From assembly GCA_039680605.1 (NCBI GenBank), contig JBDKTA010000063.1:61423-125422 (forward strand): 64,000 bases of DNA, in the 5' to 3' direction. The notes under the pieces are model-generated. The model was not told the origin of the DNA, searched no databases, and was given only the letters and a program-made list of their open reading frames with translations. Shown piece after piece: positions 17,112 to 24,347 of the stretch. Both the position numbers and the translations under genes were made by a program. Within the stretch, counting starts at the first letter, position 1. Each line of letters begins with the position of its first letter. The stretch comes from Planctomycetaceae bacterium (GTDB lineage Bacteria > Planctomycetota > Phycisphaerae > SM23-33).

Positions 17112-19331
17112 CTATTTCTTCTTGCGGCGGTTCTTCTGTCCCGGGTGGCGGGCTTTCTTGCCCACGGATTGTCGGGGAGGCATGTTCTTGGCCTTGCGGG
17201 GCTTGGGCGCCTTGTCGACGCCCCCTGCCGGGGCCAAATCCAGTTGCCGCCGGGCCGGGTCGACGTTGGCGATCTTCACCGTGATGGCGTCGCCGATGCG
17301 GTACTGCCTTCCGCTGCGCTGGCCTCGAATCGTGCCAAACTGAAGGCTCACGTCCCACCAATCGTCGCCAAGGTTGTCCATGCGGATCAGACCTTCAGTC
17401 GCGAACGGGTGCAGTTGCACGAACAGACCGAAGTTCGTCACGCCGGTAACGACGCCCTCGTAGTTCTCGCCGACCTTATCGGCCAGGAACTGCAGCACCA
17501 GCACCTGTCGCAGCTCGTCCTCGGCCGCCTGCGCCCGCCGCTCGGTCATCGAGCAGTGGTCGCCCAGGGTGACCAGTTCGGTCATGTCCGCCTTTTCGGC
17601 GGGTTTTCCCTTGCCGCTGCGGCAGTACTGGGCGAAGAGGCGATGCACCGTCAGGTCCGGATAGCGCCGGATTGGGCTGGTGAAGTGGCAATAGTCCTCG
17701 CTGGCCAGGGCGTAGTGCCCCACCCGCTGGGGCGAATACCGCGCCTGCTGCATCATCCGCAGCACAGCGAAGTTCACCGCATAGCCGGCCGGCGTTCCGC
17801 GAACCGAGTCCAGCAGCGCCTGGATCGCGTGGCGATCCATGTCGGCGGGAATCTTGTGTCCGCAGGCGCGGATGAACCGCACGAGTTGCTGGTTGTCCGG
17901 CGGGTCGGGCGCAGGGTGTACGCGGCGCAGCAGATCGTACCCCCGCCCGTCCAGGACGGCGGCCACCGCTTCGTTGGCGGCCACCATGAACATCTCGATG
18001 ACGGTGTGGGTATAGGCGGTGTCGGCCTCGGCGACGTCGGCGAGGCGTCCCTGCTCGTCCAGGACGATGCGGACCTCGGGCAGGTCCAGATGGAGCATGC
18101 CTGCTTCGCGGCGGCGCTGCTCGATCCTTCGCGCCAGTTCGGCGGCCTGCTGCACGAGGGCGACGACAGGCTTGGCATAGCCGCCGGTTTTGCCGTCGAT
18201 AATGTCCTGGGCCTGCAGGTAGGTCAGCCGCTTGGTGGAGCGGATGAGCGTTTCTGCCAGGCGGGTTCCGGCGACGTTGCCGTCTTCGTCATACGTGATG
18301 AACGCGCTCTTGCAGAACCGCGGTTGGCCTTCCTGCAGCGAGCAGACGCCGTTGCTGAGGATCTCCGGCAGCATCGGCACGACGCGGTTGGGGAAGTACA
18401 CGCTCGTGCCGCGTCGCCGGGCCGAATCGTCCAGCGCCGTGCCTTCGCGCACGAAGTGCGACACGTCGGCGATGTGGACGCCCAGGATCCAATGCCGCCC
18501 CTGGCGCTCGAGGCTGATCGCGTCGTCATAGTCGCGGGCATCGGGCGGGTCGATGGTGATGACGGTCTGCTCGCTGAGGTCCTCGCGGCCGTCGGGCGCG
18601 GGGTCGAACGTATCGACCGCCCGGCGGGCATCGGCCAGCGCGCCGTCGTCAAAGACATCCTCGATTCCGCTGGCGCGGATAATGCCGATGGTCTCGGCCT
18701 CGATCTGTCCGGTGGCGCCGAGGTTTTCGACGATCACGCCGGTGGGAAACTCGCCCGGACCGCCGAAGTTGACGATCTCGACGAGGACCTTGGTGCCCTT
18801 GGGCGGTCCGGCCGTGCCGACGTCCCGCACGACGATCGGAGGCGTGGTCTCCTTGCCCTCGGGCATGACGAACCAGGCCCCCTCGGTGGACTCCAGGGTT
18901 CCGACGTAGCGATTGCGGCCGCGGCTGACGATCTCGACGATCTGCCCTTGATAGACGGCCTGTCCGTCGCGTTTGCCGCGGCGCTGGGCCGTGGCGACGA
19001 CGCGGTCGCCGCTGCGAGCGGTTCCGACGGCCTCGGCCGGCACGTACAAGTCGCCGTGAGCGTTGGGGGTGTCGGGGATGACGAAGCCGAATCCGCGCCG
19101 GTTGGCGCGGAAGATTCCGACGACGCGGTCCGTGATCGCCGGCAGGGTCAGGGCGCTGCCGCTGCCGAGCACGAGGCGGCCGTCGTCGCGCAGAAGCTTG
19201 ATCGCCTCGCGGAACGCGTCGTATTCGACGTCGGCCACGCCCATCTGGTGAGCGAGCTGGCGCGGTTTAAGGGGGTGATAGTCTCTGCGTGACAGAAACT
19301 TCAGAATCGCATCATAGTAACGTTGAGGCAT
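17112..19331 (-). CDS. rnr: Ribonuclease R (RNase II/R family exoribonuclease)
   Basis: A 739-residue 3'-5' exoribonuclease for structured RNA. Domains in order: a winged-helix-like N-terminus (HPLKPRQLAHQMG), cold-shock/OB domains (RGFGFVIPD), the RNB catalytic domain with the DPPDARDYDDAISL acidic cluster, a C-terminal S1 domain (YEGVVTGVTNFGLFVQL) and a basic Lys/Arg tail (KKARHPGQKNRRKKK). The catalytic aspartates are present. GGAG precedes the ATG. It is probably a single-gene unit, with palindromic repeats on both sides. Confidence 0.96.
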   Translation of the reverse strand: MPQRYYDAILKFLSRRDYHPLKPRQLAHQMGVADVEYDAFREAIKLLRDDGRLVLGSGSALTLPAITDRVVGIFRANRRGFGFVIPDTPNAHGDLYVPAEAVGTARSGDRVVATAQRRGKRDGQAVYQGQIVEIVSRGRNRYVGTLESTEGAWFVMPEGKETTPPIVVRDVGTAGPPKGTKVLVEIVNFGGPGEFPTGVIVENLGATGQIEAETIGIIRASGIEDVFDDGALADARRAVDTFDPAPDGREDLSEQTVITIDPPDARDYDDAISLERQGRHWILGVHIADVSHFVREGTALDDSARRRGTSVYFPNRVVPMLPEILSNGVCSLQEGQPRFCKSAFITYDEDGNVAGTRLAETLIRSTKRLTYLQAQDIIDGKTGGYAKPVVALVQQAAELARRIEQRRREAGMLHLDLPEVRIVLDEQGRLADVAEADTAYTHTVIEMFMVAANEAVAAVLDGRGYDLLRRVHPAPDPPDNQQLVRFIRACGHKIPADMDRHAIQALLDSVRGTPAGYAVNFAVLRMMQQARYSPQRVGHYALASEDYCHFTSPIRRYPDLTVHRLFAQYCRSGKGKPAEKADMTELVTLGDHCSMTERRAQAAEDELRQVLVLQFLADKVGENYEGVVTGVTNFGLFVQLHPFATEGLIRMDNLGDDWWDVSLQFGTIRGQRSGRQYRIGDAITVKIANVDPARRQLDLAPAGGVDKAPKPRKAKNMPPRQSVGKKARHPGQKNRRKKK

Positions 19332-19344
19332 AAAACTCCATAGC

Positions 19345-19388
19345 GCGGGCGTCTAGCCCGCCAGCGGCATGGGCAATCCCGCCCATGC
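19345..19388. repeat. Two short hairpins of the GCATGGGC repeat family
   Basis: Stem GCGGGC with loop GTCTA (19345-19361) is followed by stem GCATGGGC with loop AATCCC (19367-19388). They lie upstream of the RNase R start. They are related to the hairpin clusters at 4105, 60676 and 62367. The rest of the 310-nt gap (19389-19641) is AT-richer and contains the terminator listed separately. Confidence 0.8.
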
Positions 19389-19492
19389 ATTTTCTCAGCA
19401 GCAGGGCCGCACGGTCCCGCTGTTATTTAGTTTATCTTCTTCAATAGGACCAATAGAACGAATAGGACCTATGTTTGCACATACTTCATCGC

Positions 19493-19533
19493 CAAAAAAT
19501 GCGACGCTCAGGTGGAGGGAGACCTGAGCGTCG
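19493..19533 (-). terminator. Strong intrinsic terminator downstream of the HicB-like gene
   Basis: A perfect 12-bp stem, CGACGCTCAGGT / ACCTGAGCGTCG (19502-19513 with 19522-19533), encloses an 8-nt loop. On the minus strand it is followed at once by six T residues (A-run at 19494-19499). It lies ~110 nt beyond the stop of the minus-strand gene 19642-19908, so it probably ends that transcript. The loop sequence GGTGGAGGGAGACC is repeated once nearby (around 19559-19572). Confidence 0.85.
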
Positions 19534-19641
19534 TTCCTGGCCGCACTCTCGTATGCAGGTGGAGGGAGACCCGCACATTCAGGGTGCAGCGGACAGCTTA
19601 AGTCATGTCGCACATTGCCACTATCGGGCAAAATATCGCGT

Positions 19642-19908
19642 TTACTGCATGCTTTCCTGCATCTGGCCGGGACACATGCGGCGAAATACCGCGATTTTGC
19701 GCTCATTCACCACGTCGAATTCGATCGGATCGTCCCCTGAATCGCCAGCGGTGTCATCACTCTGCGAAAGGTACTCAAGGATCGCGTTGCGGTGCCTGGC
19801 CAAAACCTGGCGATGCGTTCGCGCACGGCTGACGCAGAGGGGTAACGAAGGGCACACGGCCATATAGCCGCCACTGACTTCCCGCCGTGTCAAGACACAT
19901 AGCCTCAT
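19642..19908 (-). CDS. HicB-like (UPF0150) protein, orphan antitoxin-type
   Basis: An 88-residue protein whose first ~50 residues match the HicB/UPF0150 fold pattern: a short beta strand, then GGYMAVCPSLPLCVS, a turn, and a helix ending AILEYLSQ. The C-terminal 35 residues (SGDDPIEFDVVNERK) are less typical and may replace the DNA-binding domain of full HicB antitoxins. No HicA-like double-stranded-RNA-binding toxin is adjacent. AGGAG lies 7 nt upstream of the ATG, and a strong terminator follows, so it appears to be an expressed single-gene unit. Confidence 0.7.
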   Translation of the reverse strand: MRLCVLTRREVSGGYMAVCPSLPLCVSRARTHRQVLARHRNAILEYLSQSDDTAGDSGDDPIEFDVVNERKIAVFRRMCPGQMQESMQ

Positions 19909-20072
19909 GCTATGCTCCTTTCCGTGCGGGGCACGCGCAAAGCGTGTCCAAGCCCCTTGGCTCCTGCAACGCCCAATATGCTACCACCGGTTCGGGAATT
20001 TGCAAGTTCAAAATCCCCGAAAGTCGGAATCTCTTGCCAAGGCCACCCCCCCCCGCCTGCTGTGCCAGTGGT

Positions 20073-20432
20073 CTATTGCGGAGTCTCGGGCGGCGGGGCC
20101 AGAGCGGGCATGCCGGCCGGCGCCGCACATTGCAGCCGCAGTTTCTTCATCTCGCTGCGGACGCAAAAGTCTTTGATGATGGCGATGATCGCTGCGATTA
20201 CTAGTATCCCGGGGGTCGGCATGCTGCCCTTTGTCAACATTCCCAATGTAACCAAAATGAACAGGGGCAGAACGATCCAGTAAAGCACCCGATAGCCGGT
20301 CCGCAGATCAAGGGTGACGCTCTTGCCGCAATTGGAGCACAGGAACTTCTTGAAACCCAGAAACGTGCTCTGGCGCTCGGCAGTTGATCGCATGCGGCAG
20401 TTGGGGCAGAGGAACTCTTCCATCTTGGCCAT
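20073..20432 (-). CDS. Zinc-ribbon membrane protein, unknown
   Basis: The start at 20432 (MAKMEEFLCPNCRMRS) is preferred over the far-upstream open frame because GGGAGAATCGC precedes it. The 119-residue product has two CxxC pairs (CPNC and CSNC), a zinc ribbon, then two transmembrane segments (YRVLYWIVLPLFILVTLGML and TPGILVIAAIIAIIKDF), and a Pro/Ala-rich C-terminus. Such small zinc-ribbon membrane proteins are widespread and uncharacterised. Confidence 0.8.
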   Translation of the reverse strand: MAKMEEFLCPNCRMRSTAERQSTFLGFKKFLCSNCGKSVTLDLRTGYRVLYWIVLPLFILVTLGMLTKGSMPTPGILVIAAIIAIIKDFCVRSEMKKLRLQCAAPAGMPALAPPPETPQ

Positions 20433-20569
20433 GCGATTCTCCCGCAGAAGCAGTTGTGAAATAATGACAGCGGCGGAAGTATACCTGCCGGGCTTGGGTT
20501 TGAGAATAGCAAGCCGCGACTTTCTTTTGTGGACTGACCGGATTAGCATCTGCGGCGTAACGCTAATAT

Positions 20570-20658
20570 TTCACCGCGGAGATCGCGGAGGTCGCAGAGG
20601 ATTCAAAAGACTTACAAGCCATTTGCTTCTCTGCGGTCTCTGCGATCTCCGCGGTGAA
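20570..20658. repeat. Inverted repeat TTCACCGCGGAGATCGC
   Basis: Perfect 17-bp arms TTCACCGCGGAGATCGC (20570-20586) and GCGATCTCCGCGGTGAA (20642-20658) are extended inward by imperfect CGCAGAG / CTCTGCG pairing. Copies of the arm occur at 60871-60903, 63795-63829 and 63882-63912. It lies in front of the SGNH hydrolase gene and abuts its possible upstream start. Confidence 0.9.
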
Positions 20659-20687
20659 TAGCCGGGTCAATGCGAAAGAGCACAGCC

Positions 20688-21734
20688 ATGCGATTTGAAA
20701 ACGTGGAATTGCACAATGTCGCTAAACTCGTTCCGGCCGACAGTGGCGGGCATGACCTTCAGCGCGTACCTGACGGCGTGCGGTCGGTCATGAACGACTG
20801 GGGCAAGACGTTCACCCGCCATGGAGCTGGATGCGAGATCCGCTTCAACGTCGTCCCCGGCAGCGTCGCCGCGATCACGCTGCGGGTGACCGAGGATAAC
20901 GTCATCCCCCCGCTGGCCAGCGTCTTCATGGGCGAGTTCTGCTGCAAGGTCGTCCATGTCGGGCGCGAACCGACAACCATCACGTTCGACCCGGCCAAAC
21001 TGGCGGTCTATCCGGAGAAGTTGCACCGTGTCGCGGCCTCGCGGGCGGTGCGGTTTGACGCCGGCCTCGTGCGGATCTGCCTGCCCCACCTGCATGCGGT
21101 GCGGCTGCTATCCATCGAGGGGGACCTGACGCCCCCGAGGGCGGAGCAACTCCCCCCTCGCCGATATCTCGCGTATGGCTCGTCGATCACTCACGGCGCG
21201 TACGCCATCACGCCCGAGTGTTCGTACGTGATGCTGACGGCCAAGGCCTTGGGCGCCGACCTGATCAACCTGGGGTTCGGCGGCGCGGCCCGAATGGAAC
21301 CGGAAATGGCCGCCTACATCGCCGGCCGCGATGATTGGGATTTTGCCACGCTGGAGATGGGTATCAACGTCGGCGACTGGTCGACGCAGCAGTTCCGCGA
21401 CACGATCGAACCTTTCGTGCAGACGATCGCAATGGCCCATCCGGACAAGTGGATCTTCTGCATCGACCTGTTCACCTTCGAGGGCGACTTCAACCCCGAT
21501 CCGCCGACGGCGGTGAGCTTCCGCCAGATCGTGGCCGAGACGGTGACCAAGATCAACGGCCCCAAGGTGGTGCATCTCGACGGCCGTAAGTTGCTGACCG
21601 ATCCGCGCAACCTGTGGATGGAGCTGGTGCATCCCAGCGCGGATGGGATGTTCGAGATCGCCTCAAAACTCGCCGAAGCGGTGGAAAGCAGTTCGAAGGG
21701 CGAAGTTCGAAGATCGAAGCAGGAAGTGAAATAA
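20688..21734 (+). CDS. SGNH/GDSL-family hydrolase (esterase-like)
   Basis: A 348-residue protein, or 354 if the ATG at 20670 is used; 20688 is preferred because AAAGAG precedes it and the upstream part abuts a repeat. An N-terminal beta-sandwich domain (~150 residues) is followed by an SGNH domain. The Ser block is YGSSITHG, the Gly block GFGGAARM, the Asn block EMGINVGDW and the His block ELVHPSADG. There is no obvious signal peptide. Relatives include carbohydrate esterases. The last ~13 residues (SSKGEVRRSKQEV) look like read-through into a common intergenic repeat. Confidence 0.88.
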   Translation: MRFENVELHNVAKLVPADSGGHDLQRVPDGVRSVMNDWGKTFTRHGAGCEIRFNVVPGSVAAITLRVTEDNVIPPLASVFMGEFCCKVVHVGREPTTITFDPAKLAVYPEKLHRVAASRAVRFDAGLVRICLPHLHAVRLLSIEGDLTPPRAEQLPPRRYLAYGSSITHGAYAITPECSYVMLTAKALGADLINLGFGGAARMEPEMAAYIAGRDDWDFATLEMGINVGDWSTQQFRDTIEPFVQTIAMAHPDKWIFCIDLFTFEGDFNPDPPTAVSFRQIVAETVTKINGPKVVHLDGRKLLTDPRNLWMELVHPSADGMFEIASKLAEAVESSSKGEVRRSKQEVK

Positions 21735-21735
21735 A

Positions 21736-21772
21736 GCGAGCGGGGGAAACGAATCCGTTTCCACTCGCTCGC
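21736..21772. terminator. Hairpin between two convergent genes
   Basis: GCGAGCG...GGAAACG pairs with CGTTTCC...CGCTCGC around a 4-nt loop with a small internal loop (GG/ACT). It occupies the 63-nt gap between the convergent SGNH hydrolase and PEP-CTERM phosphoesterase genes. It probably serves as a bidirectional terminator. The T-rich stretch (GTTTTTC) is ~17 nt further on, so the intrinsic-terminator assignment is moderate. Confidence 0.6.
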
Positions 21773-21797
21773 GGTGCTTCTGTGGTCAGTTTTTCGA

Positions 21798-22850
21798 TCA
21801 GTTGCGTCGCCGGCGAAGCATCGCCAAGGCGCCCAGCCCCAGCAGCGCCATCGTCGCCGGCTCGGGGATGACGGCCCCAAAGCGGTCATTGAAGTCCACG
21901 TTCAGCGTAAACTGGCTGTAGGGGTCGGTCTGATATCTTTCGCTGTATGGCGAATACGTTGACACTTGGATCTGACCCGCCGCCTCGTCAAAAGTCATAA
22001 GGCGCATGTATCCGATGCCGTATGTCCCTGCCTGGGATGCGGTATAGTCCTGGTAGTTCGCCAGCAATTCATATACCGGCAAGCCCGCGTCGTTAGTTGA
22101 AATCTGTGTGCGTTCACCAGCGTTGGGCTGTGAGATATCCTTAATTGTGTGAACGTGCCCGCAGAGCACCATGAAAATCTGCGAGTTTCCGTCGACCAGA
22201 TCTCGCCAGATACCGCCTGTAGAATCGGCGACTCCCCTGCTCTCCTCGTCCGCGTGGTCGACCCCGGCTTCTGTCATATACCCGTGGGTGGTAACAATAG
22301 TGGGTATGCCGGGATTGGCGGCCACCACACCTCGTGCCCACGCCAGCGTATCAGCTACCGCCTGCGCGCTAAGACTGCCCAGATTGGTGAGACTGATGTT
22401 CATGAACTTGCGGCCGCCCGCTTGGAAGAACTGGTAGGAGCTAAACCCGGGAGCGTAGGCGCCGCCATACCAGGGCAGCCCCGTGAAGTGAGAACTTCCC
22501 AGATAGGTCCAGTAGTTGGCGCTACCATACATGTCGTGGTTGCCGCCGACGGTTGCCCAAGGCATGATGTTGTCAAGAGCATACAAACCGTCATTCTTGC
22601 CGGGCGTTGAATAGACGGCATTTGTAAAGATCGAGGCATCGGCCCCGCTGCTTCCGAAGTCGCCTTCGTGAGTGGTGAAGACGATATTGTTGGTTGTGGC
22701 ATGATCATAGATCCACTGCACCTGGGCGTGGAAAGGGCTGCCCTGGCAGTTTTGGGAATCGGGAAGAACCGCGATCGTAAACGTCTCGGCCGAGGCGCCG
22801 ACCGCTAAGCAGAAAAACAACACTGCGGAAGAAAACGCTTTGAACCTCAT
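21798..22850 (-). CDS. PEP-CTERM metallophosphoesterase
   Basis: The start at 22850 (MRFKAFSSAVLFFCLAVGASA) is supported by GGAGG upstream and a clean signal peptide; the frame is open further upstream. The 350-residue product has calcineurin-like metal motifs: VLPDSQN, HEGDFG, VGGNHDM, TTHGYM and CGHVHT. It ends in a PEP-CTERM tail (VIPEPATMALLGLGALAML plus RRRRN). It is thus an exported phosphoesterase processed by exosortase. It is tandem with a second PEP-CTERM phosphoesterase (23075-24235), a different subfamily. A candidate promoter lies 138 nt upstream. Confidence 0.92.
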   Translation of the reverse strand: MRFKAFSSAVLFFCLAVGASAETFTIAVLPDSQNCQGSPFHAQVQWIYDHATTNNIVFTTHEGDFGSSGADASIFTNAVYSTPGKNDGLYALDNIMPWATVGGNHDMYGSANYWTYLGSSHFTGLPWYGGAYAPGFSSYQFFQAGGRKFMNISLTNLGSLSAQAVADTLAWARGVVAANPGIPTIVTTHGYMTEAGVDHADEESRGVADSTGGIWRDLVDGNSQIFMVLCGHVHTIKDISQPNAGERTQISTNDAGLPVYELLANYQDYTASQAGTYGIGYMRLMTFDEAAGQIQVSTYSPYSERYQTDPYSQFTLNVDFNDRFGAVIPEPATMALLGLGALAMLRRRRN

Positions 22851-22987
22851 CGATACAGCCTCCGTTGCTTGGTTCGCGGTCCGGCGGACCGACGAACAAA
22901 TCCGGCAAGCACCGCCTCCACGGGGCCTGCTATTTGGCCACCCTCCAGCCAACCTCACGGTTGCAGCGGCCGTAAATCAGCAATAAT

Positions 22988-23015
22988 AAGATATCATCAA
23001 TTTGCCTCCTGTCAA
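22988..23015 (-). promoter_or_regulatory. Sigma70-like promoter for the PEP-CTERM phosphoesterase
   Basis: On the minus strand, TTGACA (23015-23010) and TATCTT (22993-22988) are 16 nt apart, in an AT-rich patch. The start codon at 22850 would then have a leader of about 130 nt. That leader contains GGTCC-GCC-GGACC and other GC-rich stems. The match to consensus is good, but no experiment supports it. Confidence 0.5.
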
Positions 23016-23074
23016 TCTTTTCTTGGCGGCAAACCGTGGCCCGGGTGTTGGCGATTAAGGCAAAGGTCTCTTGG

Positions 23075-24235
23075 TCAGTTGCGGCGCTTGCGAAGCATCG
23101 CAATCGCGCCCAGCCCCAGCAGCGTCACCGTCGCCGGTTCGGGGATGGCAAAGACGATACTCTCGATCTGGCTGTTGTCCATGCGGTACGTGTTGAAGGT
23201 GAGCGATGTGGACGTCATGTCGAAAATGCCAAACGAGTAGGTCGACTCACTGTAGACGACACCGGGACCAGTGGTGGGCACATACAGAGGCGCGCCGAAC
23301 GAACCTAGAACCATGTACTCGATGCCGTCAACCAACGAGTGCTGGTAGAAGTGCGAGTCGCCCGAAAGCACCATATCTACCCCGTTGGGCTCAAAAATCG
23401 CGTCGGCCATGTCCCTGAAGTCGGCATCGCCCTTATCGCCCCAATAATCTCGCCAGGCATAAGGCGGGTAGTGCGAGACCACGATCTTCCACGTTTGGGT
23501 CGATGCGGCTAGATCAGCGGCCGCGAAATCCCATTGCGCACTGCCCAAGCCATGCGGAATCATGCTGTTGAGGACCAGAATATGCGCGTCGCCGTAGTCG
23601 AAGGAGAAATAGTCCGGATCCCCGGTGGGCGATTGAGTGAATGCCTTCGTGACGCTGCCCCACGTTTCATGGTTGCCCACGGCGTTGACCCAGGGGGTCG
23701 TGGCGTTTAAGGCAGCCTGGTTGGGCTGGAACCATTCGGCGTTATAGGAAGCCCGTGTCGCATAATGGGCGATGTCGCCGCCGTAAACCATCATCTTGGG
23801 CGCATACGAGGCAATAAGCCCTGCAATGGTGTTATGGGCGGAATTGCTCCCCGCACGGGAGTCGGCGGCATAACCCCATCGCACACTTGTTCCGGCCAGA
23901 GGAGCGGTCCAGAAGGAATAGTCGGCGCTGACGGAGGAACCCTGCGTCACCCGATAGTGATATTCGGTGTTGGGCAAAAGCCCCGTGAGCTTAATATTAT
24001 GCACGTACGTCGGCGCGTCGGTCGCTTGGGTGTTCTCGGTGGTGGCCGTCATTCCATACGAGGTGGTTGTGCCGAATTGCACGGTCGCCTCGATCGTGTC
24101 GGTAGCCTCCAGCGACACGTACACGCTGTCTTTCGTGACGCCTGCGACCCAAGGCGTGGGATAGGCCGCATCCGCCAGACATGCCGAAGTTAAAACCAGA
24201 AGTGTCAATGGGCATAAAAATACAAATCTGCTCAT
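23075..24235 (-). CDS. PEP-CTERM purple-acid-phosphatase-like metallophosphoesterase
   Basis: A 386-residue protein. It has a signal peptide (MSRFVFLCPLTLLVLTSACLA) and an N-terminal fibronectin-III-like domain (~residues 25-115), as in purple acid phosphatases. The metallophosphoesterase domain has AADSRAG, YGGDIAHY, VGNHETW, VSHYPPY and SGDSHFY. A PEP-CTERM tail ends the protein (AIPEPATVTLLGLGAIAML, KRRN). The fourth motif is GDSH rather than the usual GHxH. AAGGAGAGG precedes the ATG at 24235. It is exported and presumably exosortase-processed; substrate unknown. Confidence 0.93.
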   Translation of the reverse strand: MSRFVFLCPLTLLVLTSACLADAAYPTPWVAGVTKDSVYVSLEATDTIEATVQFGTTTSYGMTATTENTQATDAPTYVHNIKLTGLLPNTEYHYRVTQGSSVSADYSFWTAPLAGTSVRWGYAADSRAGSNSAHNTIAGLIASYAPKMMVYGGDIAHYATRASYNAEWFQPNQAALNATTPWVNAVGNHETWGSVTKAFTQSPTGDPDYFSFDYGDAHILVLNSMIPHGLGSAQWDFAAADLAASTQTWKIVVSHYPPYAWRDYWGDKGDADFRDMADAIFEPNGVDMVLSGDSHFYQHSLVDGIEYMVLGSFGAPLYVPTTGPGVVYSESTYSFGIFDMTSTSLTFNTYRMDNSQIESIVFAIPEPATVTLLGLGAIAMLRKRRN

Positions 24236-24289
24236 CACATTCCTCTCCTTATCAAGGATCGCTCACTTGGTACGTCGTGCCGCACAATT

Positions 24290-24298
24290 AATATACCA
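24290..24298 (-). promoter_or_regulatory. Extended -10 element upstream of the phosphoesterase
   Basis: On the minus strand TGG-TATATT (24298-24290) matches an extended -10 (TGN plus TATAAT-like) ~55 nt upstream of the start at 24235, in an AT-rich gap. The -35 region is poor. Low-confidence prediction. Confidence 0.35.
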
Positions 24299-24347
24299 CA
24301 TGCTTGCACTTCATTAAATATCGAAGATGAAAAACAGAACCGTCATT

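Noticed and set aside
14886..19292. A 1468-codon open frame on the plus strand
   Set aside because: It runs antisense through the adaptor, TolC-type and RNase R genes, whose protein motifs are unmistakable on the minus strand. In GC-rich DNA, long antisense frames arise from codon bias. No motif is visible in its translation.
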